The position numbers and the translations under genes are program-made. Under the pieces are notes generated by a model. The model was not told where the DNA came from and did not search any database. It saw nothing but the letters and a program-made list of their open reading frames with translations. Positions 21,239-33,460 of a stretch of DNA of 64,000 nt are shown here, piece by piece. Source of the DNA: Porodaedalea pini (Eukaryota; Basidiomycota; Agaricomycetes; Hymenochaetales; Hymenochaetaceae); the NCBI GenBank assembly GCA_002794775.1, contig NBAY01000001.1, forward strand, positions 806,001 through 870,000, in the 5' to 3' direction. Numbering within the stretch: position 1 is the first letter of the stretch; every line of letters begins with the position of its first letter.

Positions 21239-24200
21239 ATGGCTGCTCAAGGCGCACTCCTCGTGGCGCTCTTCGCTGTCCGCCTTTCTTTCGTCGCCCT
21301 ATTACTCGCCACATCCATTTCTTTGCTCGCTATCAAGCCCACGCATACAACTGCGACATCTTCTCCTATCACCTCCGTTGTCGTTGCAGTGACTACACCG
21401 CGCCGTTCTCTTATTGTTAGCTTAATCAGTCTGGTCGCGTTGACCTACTTTCTCGACGGATTTGCACTAGTCCTTCACTCGGTATTGAGCAAGACATGGC
21501 AAGGAATCCCATCGCATGGACCGTGGATCGCTCAGTGGAGTGGCTTGGAAGTTGAAGCCGTGGCTGGGTTATTGGCATCTGGCCTGCTAGCTATCCTTGG
21601 CGTCTGGAAGGAATCCCAAGGCGCTGCTGTGTGGACCATGAAGAGGCCGAAGGTTTGGACTGCGTTGGCACTCGTCGGGACAATCACTGAGGTTGCGCTG
21701 ATCGCCTCAACGGTAGAGTTCCGTGGTAGACGTACGTTATCTGCTTGTTTCTCTATCACGTATTCAAAATGCCAAACTAATACCGTACATGTCATCTCAG
21801 CACCAATAGGGATCCCAGAATCGCCTGGTTATAAAACGAATTTTCCGGCTCTGCTTCATACGCTTTTCCCGCTATTCCGCCTTCTAGTTCTTATTCCGCT
21901 GTATGCCGCGTTGACTTTCCCGCGCGTGAGTTTCGCTTCAGCATCTGAAGTCCGCCAGACAAATGGTGGTGCGGTTAGTGTAAGGGCAGAGGAACGCACA
22001 GGTCTGCTCAATCCAGCTGAGGAGGGCACGTTGGCCAGCCAGGGTCTGAATGTGGGCAATTCCGATAGTCAATCGGCGTACGGTACCTTCAGACCAACGC
22101 GATCGCTTGCGCCGACCATTGGAACGACTACGAGAACGCATACGCCCGCACCTAGCGAGACTCAAGACGTCCTTCAAGTAAGTTGCTGTCATTTAAGAGA
22201 ATTCATGTCAAGTAATTGAGTCGTGTGACCTGTTATAGACTTTAAAGGCTCCCTCTTCCAAGGCAAAGGCTCAGACAGACACAGCGAAGTTGGAAAACCC
22301 GACATGGGGGGACATGTACCGCCGCATCAAGAAACTTGCGCCATTCCTCTGGCCGAGAAACAGCCTGTGGCTTCAATTCCTCGCTGTGCGTCAAAAATCC
22401 AAATCTCTTCATCTGAATTAGTGCTTACTTAGGCTTTGAACACGATCACGACGTCATCCATCAGCTGCTTTGCATGCTCGTGCTTCTTGTCGGACGCGTG
22501 GTTAACGTCGCGGTCCCTCTAACCCTCGGCGGCCTTGTGGATCTGTTCGAGAAACAGTACGGACCTGGGTCGGGGACGCCGCAGGCACGGTCGTTCTGGC
22601 CTTACCTCCTCGCGTACGTGGGCCTTCGCTTTTTGCAGGGAAGCGGCGGACTGGGTGCGGTGCGCGATGTGAGTTGTCGCTGTCGACCATCCACAGTGTT
22701 TGGCGCGCTGATTGTCTATACCATAGACTTTATGGGCTCCCGTCATGCAATACTCCGACAGAGGCGAGTCGACGGTTTGTGCATTCGTCGATCTACCACT
22801 TGCTAACTACGCTTTGCAGAGATGTCCCAGATGTCTTTCAACCACCTTCTCTCACTTTCGCTCTCTTTCCACATGCGCCGCAAGACGGGCGAGATTCTGC
22901 GAATTCTCGACCGAGGCTCCTCTATCAACCGCGTTTTCGAGCTCTTGCTCTTCAACATTTTCCCCACCTTCATCGATATTTTTGTGGCACTGGCTGTCTT
23001 CGTCTGGAAGTTCGACTGGGAGCTTGCGGTCGTCGTCGCCTTCGTTATGTTTAGTTATAGTAAGTTCTATCTTTCAGACTGCTAACTCCCTGTTTTGACG
23101 TGTTGCAGTTTCTGCTAGTGTTGCTCTCACCTCCTGGCGTACGCGTCTCAGGAGACAGATGAACGATAAGGACATTGTATGCTGTCCTGAACTACTTTTC
23201 GATTATCTTCTTACGTTCTTTAGGTCACCCGAGGGATACACACTGATTGTCTCTTGAACTACGAGACCGTCAAGTACTTTGGTGGAGAGGCTTTCGAGAA
23301 TGAACGCTACGCCAATTCGATCAGAGACTATCAGTCGCTGGAGTACCGTGTCATCCGTAGGTCTCACAGGTGAAGGCTAGACTAACATACTGAATTCGTT
23401 CTTCTTCAGTGTCTCTCAATCTTCTCAACCTGGTCCAGAACCTGTTGATGGTACGGACGGATGTTTTACCGATACAGTGGATATGCTCAACGCCTTGTTC
23501 TCCGTTATTTTCTCACAGACTATCGGGTTCCTTGTTGGTGGTATGATCGTGGCACTGCGTGTGACCAGCAGGCTCTCTTCCCCCAGTGAATTCGTTGTCT
23601 TTGTTATCTATCTCGGCCAGGCGAGTCGGAGAGCTTATCTCGCCAAATTTCCGGCTCAGAATTAACCTCCAATTTTGTTGCCAGTTGTATGGCCCTCTCA
23701 ACCAGCTCGGTTTCGTGTACAGGCAAATCAACACGAGCTTGGTTGATACCGAGCGCCTCATGAAGCTCTTGGACGAGCCGACTGAGGTGAATGACAAACC
23801 GGGCGCTCCAGACCTAATCGTCGACGACGGCGAGATCGAATTTGGTGAGCACTCAATTGAGTCACGAATAGAAGTAATTTTAACCCTAAATCTTACTGAA
23901 CCTAGACAATGTGTCCTTCTCTTACGATGACCGGACCACTGCACTCAATGGAGTCTCTTTCAGGGTCCCTAAGGGTTCCTCAGTTGCGCTTGTAGGCGAG
24001 TCTGGGTCTGGGAAATCGACCATCCTTCGTCTTCTATACCGCTTCTACGATCTGAAGGAAGGAGAAGGAAGAATACTCATTGACGGCCAGGACATTCGCG
24101 ATGTCACGCAGCTTTCGCTCCGTAGATCCATTGGCGTTGTCCCGCAAGATTCTGTTCTGTTCAACGCGAGTATTGCATACAACATTGGGTGAGTGAGAAT

Positions 24201-25698
24201 GTTTGGCGAGTCAGAAGACCATCTCGTTTATGAGCACTTTTCGGAAGGTACGGCAAGTTCGGCGCGTCTCGTGAGGAGATCGAGGCTGCGGCAAAAGCCG
24301 CTCAAATGCACGACAGGATCATGTCCTTCCCCGACGGGTACGATACTAAGGTTGGCGAGCGAGGGGTGCGCTTAAGCGGAGGCGAGAAGCAGCGCGTGGC
24401 TATCGCCCGGACTCTTCTCAAGAACCCACCAATCTTGCTGCTCGACGAAGCAACGAGGTAAGTTTAGGGTTCTCGCAATGTGCTTTCTATGGGCGCGCTT
24501 CGCCCGAGAGCCTGCAGCTGATGTACCGATTGCGTTTGTCTTTACTAGCGCTTTGGACACGTCGACGGAAAAAGACATACAGAAGGCGCTGCAGAACCTT
24601 GTACAGGGCCGATCGTCCCTGTCTATTGCCCACCGCTTGTCGGTATGTATATTTCGCTCCCTATTCTACAATGTTATATCTGAAGCTTATCGCACATGAC
24701 CTTTTATCAGACCATTGCTTCGGCAGACGTGTACGTGAATCTCTCCGCTCTGCTTCCCCTTCATTCCAATGTTTTTAGCATTCGAAGTCGTACTCAACTT
24801 TTCTTTCATTTTTAGGATATTGGTGCTTAAAAATGGCCAGATTGTAGAACAAGGTAACCACCGTGAGCTGCTGGAAATAAACGGTGTCTTTGCTGCCATG
24901 TGGGCGGACCAGATTCGCGCGGAAGAACCGCAGTCTGCGCCCTTCGACAGTAAACAGGATGTCGCTGGATACACTGTGGAGCAGCCTGTTACAAACACCG
25001 AGGCAGAGGCGCCGAATGCTAGTGTGCCTCAAGAAGTTGCCGTTGAGGAAGAGGCAAGCGCGACTGAGGCCGCTCCGGAGGCTGAGGTTATTGCTGAAGA
25101 ACCTGCCGCTCCTGCCCCCTCTGAAGTTAAGTTGAAGGACAATGCGCCCGAGGCGTCGTTTGCCGCAGTTGCGGCGTCAGAGCCAGCTGCAGATGCACCT
25201 GTCGTAAATCACAAGTCCGAGCCTTCTACATCTTCCGATGCCCCTGTCACATTCCCTGGTTCCGATGCACCCGTCGCATTCCCTAGTGGACCCGACTCGT
25301 TCCCATCGACGGATGAGCCTGCCAGTGAGGCTGAGCCGGACTTGGCGACGTCGCCAATGCCTACCGGAGTAACGTTTGACAACAGTGTGCGTGGGTCACC
25401 GCGCAGCGGTACGCCCGACCCGTCGGATCCGAAGAGGAAGCGGACGGCGTCTCAGAACTTCCAGCGCTTCGCCCGTAGAGTGTCGCTCGTAGGGCGGCGT
25501 CAGGGTTCCGTGCCATCTGTTCAGGGTTCGCCGCTTAAAGACGACAAGAAGGGCCGCGATTCCAAGGACGATGGAAGCGAGCGTGGAGAGGGCAGTGGGA
25601 GTGTACGCGGCGAAGGCGGTAGCCCAGCGGCGAGTGTTCAGGAAGGGAGGAAGATGAGGGACAAGCTGAAGATACGGCTGTCGATGGGCAAACCCTAG
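21239..25698 (+). CDS. hmt1: HMT1-type half ABC transporter (ABCB), vacuolar heavy-metal tolerance family
   Basis: Sixteen exons can be traced, starting at ATG 21239 ([12 protein letters not shown]). An N-terminal extra membrane domain (TMD0, several helices in exons 1-2) and a linker precede the ABC membrane domain ([40 protein letters not shown]). The ATPase follows: Walker [11 protein letters not shown]-loop VVPQDS, signature LSGGEKQR, Walker [10 protein letters not shown] and H-loop AHRLS, all intact. Fission yeast Hmt1 moves phytochelatins or glutathione conjugates into the vacuole. After the ATPase there is an unusual tail of about 250 residues, Ala/Glu/Pro-rich and then basic and Ser-rich. 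Two introns appear to start with GC (22764 and 23621) rather than GT. An upstream in-frame ATG at 21128 is less likely because it adds no family sequence. Confidence 0.9.
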
Positions 25699-26194
25699 GC
25701 GCTTCGATTCCGATGGACGCTGCTATTTGGATTCCATATCATACTTGACTTCTGTCTTTTTTTACGACCGTGACGATCTGCTTTTCTTTTTCCCTTTTTC
25801 TCTGTCCAATTTCAACCTCATCTCATCCTCATCTGCGACTTGTTCTGTCTTTTCTGTCTTGTCCGAATCGATACGCATGCATGTTCTTGACTGTTTTTCC
25901 ACTTGCAATAAATCCAGATGCATAGTTTATGGATGGAATGAATACAGTTTGAGTTTACTCGGGCGGAACGAGGGCGGACAGTGACGGAGTGCGGAGGTAG
26001 GCCTCGGCCCTTTCTGGGAACGCAGATCTGTTCTCGATTCGCACAGCTTTGCCTATAAGAGTCGTCAAATCTTCTCACAAACTGTCCCCCCATCCCCTCT
26101 TCCTGCCCCCATCTTCTCTACCAACCTCTCCGTCTTCGAGTCCTCCCCATCGTTTCCGTCGTCGTTATCCACGTTCTGCGTAGCATAGCTCGTC

Positions 26195-27271
26195 ATGGCC
26201 GCCAAAGTTTACGTCGGGTCCGTGCTCTCGTCTCCTCAGGGGCTGTCCCTCGCGGAACCCCTCGACTGATTCCTCGTCGCATGTGTAGCAATTTGTCCTG
26301 GAATACTACCGATGACACCCTCCGTAAAGTCAGTCTGCTGTGCCCGTTCTTGTTTTCCGTGACTGCATCGTGAACCGTGATTTTTTGTTTGCTTTTCCCC
26401 CGTGCTCGTGTGCTTGCGTCCGCGGCTCGCTCTTGCATTGCACGTACAGGCTTTCTCCGACTACGGTCAGGTTGTTGACGTGCGCGCGATTCAGTCTCCC
26501 GTCTTCGTCTCTCACTGAGCACGTTTCCATGTTGAATGAATCTTACTGAACGTGTGCGCTTGGGACTGCATTGGCATCTGTCTTGCTTGTGCTCGATATA
26601 TGCGCTCCGCTGCACTGCCACATATTCGTCATTTTTGACGTATGCGCATATATGCACATTTGCAGTCCATTGTCATGCGCGACCGCGACACGGGCCGCTC
26701 GCGCGGCTTCGGCTTCGTGACCTTCAGCAGTGAGTCTGAGGCGACCGGCGCCATCAGTGCCCTCAACGAGCAAGAATTTGAGGGTAGGCGCATCAAGGTC
26801 AACTTCGCCAACGCGCGCCCTTCAGGCGGTCAGGGTGGCGGTAAGAATTCTAATGTCCAAACTGCAGTACCTAAGACCAATCGTGATGTCTCTACAGGAG
26901 GAGGCTACAGCGGCGGAGGCCAGGGAGGCTACAATGCAGGGGGTAGTAAGCTCATTATTCATGACGTAGAGGGCGGTGTCTAATGATTGTATCTTCTCTG
27001 TGTAGGCGGAGGTTACGGTGGTGGCGGCTACGGTCAGTGAACGGTTCCTTGCTTATGTTTTCCTTCCTCGGCCTGGCTCATCGCGACTTCATCGTTAGGC
27101 GGTGGCTACAACGCTGGTGTGTAGAGGCGTACACTGCGTGCTTACGCAGATCATGTCTGACTTATTCTATCAGGTGCTGGCTTCGGCGGTGGCTACAGCG
27201 GAGGTGGCGGCTATCCCCAACAGGGCTACGGTGGAGGCTACCAGCAACAACAGGGCGGCGGAGGCTACTAA
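26195..27271 (+). CDS. Glycine-rich RNA-binding protein with one RRM
   Basis: Eight exons starting at ATG 26195 give [22 protein letters not shown]2-like VYVGNL, and after the third and longest intron RNP1 RGFGFVTF, then a Gly/Tyr-rich tail ([29 protein letters not shown]) ending in a TAA at 27269-27271. This is the layout of cold-inducible RNA-binding and plant GRP proteins, which bind RNA in nucleus and cytoplasm. Splice sites: 26217/26289, 26328/26450, 26479/26665, 26840/26898, about 26942/27006, 27032/27099 and 27116/27174. The glycine-rich tail is split into very small exons, two of them under 30 nt. A TATA-like CCTATAAG lies near 26052. Confidence 0.88.
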
Positions 27272-29126
27272 GCTTCTCTATGGTTCGTATACTGCGAAGC
27301 TACTTGCGGGGTTGCCTGACTAATACTCATCTTCCTTCTGCAGCGTTTCATCTTTCTTGTTCACGGCTCCGACTCCATATTCCTTTCGTCTGTTACTCGC
27401 CTCCTTTCTGCGGTGTCCGTTCCAATGTTCCGACTTACTATTCTTTTTTAAAGCTTCCCCTTCGTATATAAACTCCATCAAGAACTCTCCCTGCTTTTTA
27501 TGCCTTAACCATCACCTCGCGGACGACCGCTATCGATTTCAATCGCGCCCGCCCCGTTTGTGCCTTTGTTCTTTATCCCTGTCACTGTCGTGTGTTTCTT
27601 GTCTTGTTCCTGCCTTGTCGCTCGCGCCTGTTCTCCGACCCAACATCCCCCATATTCCTTTCGTCCGTCTCAAAAATGTAACTGTAACCGTACGATGCCT
27701 CGTTTACGTCTCGTTTCTCGTTCGTTCTCGTCTCATCTCACCGTTCTGCCGTGGTCGTTACACTCTCTCCAAACCCAATTGTACTTCATAGCGCGCGCGT
27801 CGGGGCATCTCAGGTGATGCTTCGCATTCAATATACGTTTCTTGATCTCTGTGGTGTGCGGCTTTCTTCTCCTTTTCGTTGAACATTTACCATGCAAGAG
27901 ACCATACCGACTTGTCGTCGTATTTTCCATGAGCACTCTATTGCGAGCACGAGTAATTCTTCCTTCGGAAGCACTAGCAGGTTATGAACGGATAGATCAT
28001 TATCAGCCTTTCTTGACTCCTTTGATAAAATTCAAAGTACTCCACCCCTGGACCTACAAAATGCATGATGGACCCACCCTGCTCCCATGTAGTCGACCCT
28101 TGCTTATCGATATCTCGATGGCTCTGACTTTCTATCCGAAGTGCCTCTAGCATGGCCGATGTTGCTCGCAAAGTGGATGGGATCGACACATTGTTTGTCT
28201 CCCGAGTCGCTATTAGTAGCAATGTAACATTCCAACATCGATGATGCTTGGCTTCAGTCACGCAGAAAACGGTATAGCGAGCAATCGCTTCGGACGATCA
28301 ATATTAATGACCTTTACTCTGAAGAAGCTACTGGATATATGGGCCAAGCCTTGCTGACTCACTGTCGAGCAGTATACTTCAAGACCAAACCTGTGTCGAT
28401 CTTCAATTCTCTCCAGGAATCTCATCCATGTGGTGACATAGGCAACAAACTTACTCATATATCCCGCTGGAGGAAATCATCAGAGCACACTTCAATGCCC
28501 TGATCCCAAATTTCTAAGTTAGTTCTTGTTGAGGTGTCCTTCAGTCCGGTTCGCAAGGGGCAGCTTGAACTTCAACCACGAACGCTACACAGTACACTTG
28601 CTTCAAGAGTCTTTCCAGAATGCGATGCCACGTGATCGATGTCGTCTTGTCGAGTCCACCTGTCCTTGCATCTTTATGTTACTCATGAAACGTCTTACTT
28701 GAATGGTACTATTAGTATGAGTTCATCTTTCCCCGTACCAGCTGTTGTTTATTTCGATACCCTATTTCCACTCTCTTCCTCGATTATTGAGCACTAGTAC
28801 TGTCACCAATCATGTACTGCGATTCACTCTCTGGCTCGCCGTGTACAGCCATTCGCACCGTAAACAAGTATTACATTAACATCGTCTCGATGTTTTCATC
28901 GTCATCAAGATTCGATTCGATGAAGGACCAAAGTGCAAATATCAGAGTATTAGTGTTTCGTCAAAAATAATGAGAACATAAATGGTCTCGGCCATTCCGG
29001 CGGTGCCGCTGATCCGTTTGTGCGATTTCGTCCTCATTCCTTTTCCGTGATATTTGCTTGTCAGAAACTCAGGCAAGCTCAAACGAGTGGAACATCTCAA
29101 GTTTATTTGCTCGCAATTCATCACCG
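27272..29126. other. 3' UTR of the RRM gene and intergenic region
   Basis: The first 500-600 bp after the stop are T/C-rich and look like 3' UTR or downstream flank. Minus-strand frames at 27974-28458 are uninterrupted for 60-95 codons, but I recognise nothing in them. No repeat borders are seen. Confidence 0.4.
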
Positions 29127-30774
29127 ATGGCAAGCGGCGAACCTTCGGGCTCATCTTCATCAGCCTATACTCAAAACACGAGCAGTGTTTATTCCTTCTC
29201 GGTGCATCAACCGTACACAAATTGGCCTCTACATGCCTCCCAAACCACACCGTACGCGCCATCATGGTATGCGCTTCCGGCGGCGCAACAGTATGGGACA
29301 CAGAAGACATATCGCGAGCATGCAACGCAGACGCAGGAGACTGGTGAGGAGTATGCGTTAAGTGGAAAGGGGAAGGAGCGAGATCTTGGCGAGCCAGAGT
29401 TGAAGTTTGCGAAGCAGTGGGACACGGCACTCAGCGTGTTTTTGAAGCGGGTTGGGCTGCACCAAGCGTTGTCCGGGTTTCGCGAGGACATGCTGCTACT
29501 CAACGAGGAATGGGAACGCGAGCAGATTCCGAGTGCACTTCAAGCTCTCGTTAGAGACATCTCGGTACGTCGTACATCTCTCGCCTCATAATCCACGCAA
29601 CCTCGGTAATCATTTCCTTTCTCGTTTCTTCATTGGCAGGAATGTACAGAAAGCGACACCTCAACTTCACTTCCGAAGAGAAGTCTGGAAGAACGAAAAC
29701 TGGCACACGTCCAATCCCAGAACGGTGTGGAGGTGCAGACGCCTCCATCGGTATGTCGCCTTTTCTCATATTCTTAGAAGGGTACTCATGAGGCTTGACA
29801 AGACAATAAAATCAATATCACGCCTGCTCAAACAGTCTCGGAAACGGAATGATGCGTCGAATCGCGCAGAGTTTCTTCAGTCTGCCGCAGAGAAACGCCG
29901 CCGTCTCAATGACCTGGGCGAAAAGTCATCATTATCATCGACGGTGAACCCGGAGAGTTCTGCAGAGAAACAGAGTACGGCAGGTGACGTCGACATCGAC
30001 GTGCCTATCGGCTCATGTGCTCGTGCCGATGCAAAATCCCAGGATCGAGACACTCAGATGAAATACGACATCGCTAAAAATGAGGATGGACCGCTGAAGA
30101 GGACGATGAAGGCTATGCAAACGCTGCTGCCTATGAATCGTGACGGAACTCGTGAGCCTATTGCGGAGAGGGATCCGGGACTGGCTGAACGTATGGGAAG
30201 CATTGAGGCCCATCTCGCTGTACGCTTCGGTATATTATACTCACACTATTCTCGCTTTTCCTCTCATCTGACATGATGGATATGCAGTTCCATGTCATCC
30301 ACGTTCCTTGCTAGATCGTCTCAGGCTCTTAGAGGACTACGTCGTTCGTCTCGAAAAAGATTATCCCCCGTGGGCCGCACTGCATTTTAATCAGCCGAAC
30401 CGTGGGGTACGTCCCGTCTTTTAAGCTCTTTCGTAGTATAGATTTATAACTCATTAAACGTAATTCAACAGTGGCCTCCCCCACCACGTCTAACACCAAT
30501 AATAGTTCCGCCACACCTCGTCGCGGATTTATCAGCACGAGCAAGTACGCCTAATCAAGCCGCCGCGTCTGCACAGGGGCGTGCTGTTGGTTCAGCGGAT
30601 ACTATTGTCGCTGGCCAGACTTCAAGCTCGAAACCCGGAGGCGGCTCGAAAGCGAGGTCAGCGCAGTCGAGCTTACATCGCGCTGTAATGGAGAAGCTCG
30701 AGATACAGCGTGCAATAGGAGATTTGGCGAGTAGTGGAACGATGCTGTCCGATGACAGTGCACAACCTGGGTGA
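29127..30774 (+). CDS. Conserved protein, tentatively MBIP-like
   Basis: Five exons (29127-29564, 29640-29750, 29836-30229, 30288-30406, 30472-30774) keep a single frame with GT-AG introns. The start is the first ATG of the long frame (MASGEPSGSS). Features are a Ser/Tyr/Gln-rich N-terminus, an Arg/Lys helix (SRKRNDASNRAEFLQSAAEK), a segment RSLLDRLRLLEDYVVRLEKD, then PPWAALHFNQPNRGWPPPPR and LTPIIVPPHL. The short coiled segment that recurs as RLxxLEDxxxxLE recalls the MBIP family (MAP3K12-binding inhibitory protein, an ATAC complex subunit in animals), but that link is from memory and weak. It is probably nuclear, with unknown function. Confidence 0.6.
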
Positions 30775-30929
30775 CAGATTGTTTGTGAAGAAAAAGATCG
30801 TGCGGTAGATATATGTATTCTTTGTTATTCGTAGATATTAGTCTGAGAAGGGCGTACATGCTGTCGTGGTCCGGAGCTCGAGGCTACGCTGCGAGAGGTT
30901 GGACATATAGTATAGGATAAGAAGACTGA

Positions 30930-31460
30930 CTATTTGGACAATTCACGAATCACACTCCTAGCCAAGAAAGAACGAATAACGCAGAGTAAAAGTAAAAGAG
31001 ATAGGTAGGGTTCCGGAATATCGGGGCTAGAAACATTGGCCCACGTCCAAGCAACCCAAACGGTAAAGAGTTGCAGTCCCAACATCAGCAACAGAACAAA
31101 ATACTTGCATCGTTCCGTAATGCCTAGGCTCCTACTCGTCACATCGATCCACTGCGATACTGTCATTGTCTCGATACGAGAGGCAGACTGATCGATTCCT
31201 GGCGGCTGCACGGCAAGTACACGTTCGACGTATTCCTCTTCCTTCAAGTCTGCTGTACGTCGTAATTCACGTCGTGCCTCATTGTGCTTATATATTCTAT
31301 ATCACCGCTGGGACATGATAGATCAGTAAGAGGAAATGAAAAGGCAAAAGGTACGAACGGCTCGAGAAGCTGTGGCAGAAGTGAATTCGATCGTAATCGG
31401 GGACTAAGAGAAAGATGTATCCCTCGAGGATTCGACAAGAAGGGCTGAAAGACAGTTCTC
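30930..31460 (-). CDS. Small membrane protein with two C-terminal helices; 5' end unresolved
   Basis: The 3' exon reads, on the minus strand, KHNEARRELRRTADLKEEEY, then QPPGIDQSASRIETMTVSQW, then two hydrophobic segments (YFVLLLMLGLQLFTVWVAW and YLSLLLLLCVIRSFLA), with a stop at 30930-30932. An upstream exon probably ends near 31352 (GTACCT donor, TATAG acceptor), adding RILEGYIFLLVPDYDRIHFC. Beyond that I cannot place a start codon: a TGA lies in frame near 31446, so at least one more exon is expected upstream, possibly near 31600-31970. The family is unknown to me. The charged loop plus two-helix tail suggests a tail-embedded membrane protein. Confidence 0.45.
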
Positions 31461-32441
31461 ATATTAATCGCAGACAGCATAACAGACATGATAGCAACTC
31501 ACGACAATTGGATGAACAGAAACAGTCTAATCAGGACAAGTACTTTTGTAATTGGGTGTGTATGCATAAGTAGATGGCTGTTATTTAACAAGTTCAGCAA
31601 TTTCAACGGGAGGCAACTCACAGATTCAAGTGAAGTGATGAGCCACCACTTGGAAGTTTCACGGAGAGGACACAAAACGAGAGCCTGTGAGATTCACCAG
31701 TGGATTTGGCACAATAATTAAAAGAAAGTAAAATACCAAGGTGTGAAGTGGAGGGTGGACTGTGGAGGTTCGGGAAGCGAGAATTTAGACGCGGCGCGCG
31801 CTCTTGGTTGGTCCAGAAGGCAAACACAGGCAAACAAAAGCAACGCAGGATGAGCTCTAGTAATTCGTCTGTGCAACAACCAGTAGGAAGAACAGCTCTT
31901 AAAATACCGATACATTCCGTGCAGGTCATACAAAATGCTCGTGTTCTGTTCCGTAGCGACCTGAGAGAACGCAATAAATTTGAAGTTGAGGTCCTATGCT
32001 ACGGTTATGTTGTGCACTTCTCCGCACTGTTTCGCGTCGTTGCTCTCACTCACACGATGTAGTCGTAGAAGTCAAAGAGAGACAGGTCAAAGACAAGCTT
32101 AAGATCAAAGAGGAAGGAGTCAAGTTTTAACAAAGTGAAGACAACTTCTAGAGTTTGCGATAGTAGAAGCCAGAAAAGCCGTGCAGATAGAGAGTAAATG
32201 GCCATTTTTATTCCACAGAACTGCGATGACGAAACGATTTTATTTTCCTAACAGTCATGTCTAGTCTTTCGAGTTGGATGAGTGAATCGCTGAAGTCAAG
32301 CACTGAACCTGACAAACGGTCGTGCTTAGCAAATTAAAACTATACAGCACGCATCTTCCAAAACTAGTAGGCAAAGCTCACGCTCAAATCATCGTCTCTT
32401 TCGTTGATTTCGCTACTCGTTACAAGACACGACCGCCAACG

Positions 32442-33460
32442 ATGGGTACGTCGCCGTCGCTAGCTGTCCTTTGCCGTTATGATCTGGAGCTGACAACTGA
32501 TTATGGCCTTTGTTGTCGTTCTTGTTGTCTGCCATAGGTATCTCGCGCACCTCAAGGCACAAGCGCTCCGCGACCGGCGCCCAGCGTGCGCACTACCGCA
32601 AGAAGAGAAAGTTTGAGCTCGGTCGTCAGCCCGCGAACACCAGGCTCGGCGCGAAACGTATCCACTCCGTGCGTACCCGCGGTGGTAACACCAAGTTCCG
32701 TGCACTCCGTCTCGATTCGGGTAACTTTGCTTGGGGCTCGGAGCATGTAACGAAGAAGACGAGGATCATTGGCGTCGTGCGTTTCCTACTTCTTTCCTTT
32801 CGCAAACTGGCAGTTATGGAGTGAAACATACTGATGCGATGGAATGCGTAAAGGTCTACAATGCGTCAAACAATGAGCTCGTCCGTACGAACACGCTCGT
32901 CAAGGGTGCCATCATCCAGATTGATGCGACCCCTTTCAGGCAGTGGTATGAATCGCACGTATGTCTCGTTTCCTTCCCTATTAGATGGTATAACAGTTTC
33001 GACCTGATGTATATTGATTAATACAGTACGCTCTTCCCGTCTCCGCTAAGCTCGCAAAAACCGCCCAGGCTGAGGGAGAAGAGGAAAAAAAGAAATCGAA
33101 CCATGTTACTCGTGTCCTCGAGGAGAGGAAGAAGGGTGAGTCTTTCGAGTCTGTCTCAGCTATGGGCCCGTGTTGTCACGTAATTCTGATTCTTAACTTG
33201 TATTATCTTCTAAAAGATGCCAAAATCGAGCCAGCGCTCGCTGCGCAGTTCGGCGCTGGTCGTCTGTATGCTGCTATCTCCAGCCGGCCCGGTCAATCTG
33301 GCCGGTCGGATGGTTATATCCTCGAAGGTAAAGAGCTTGAGGTATGTCTAGAGTTGTTTCTATTCTCCCGCTTCATGCTTTAGCACTCACTCCTTTCTTG
33401 CCGCAGTTCTATATCCGTAAGCTCCGCACAGGCAAGCAGAAACACGCACACGCTGCGTAA
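32442..33460 (+). CDS. RPS8: 40S ribosomal protein S8 (eS8)
   Basis: Six exons give a complete eS8 protein of the small ribosomal subunit. Exon 1 is only four bases (ATGG, 32442-32445), followed by a long 5' intron. Exon 2 (32538-32776) starts [20 protein letters not shown] and includes [19 protein letters not shown]. Later exons (32854-32958, 33027-33135, 33217-33341, 33407-33460) give [20 protein letters not shown], then [42 protein letters not shown] and [17 protein letters not shown]. The length and every conserved block match the family. Introns early in ribosomal protein genes are common in fungi. Confidence 0.97.

Noticed and set aside
30602..30859. Minus-strand ORF antisense to the last exon of the MBIP-like gene
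   Set aside because: It overlaps well-supported coding sequence on the plus strand and shows no family sequence.
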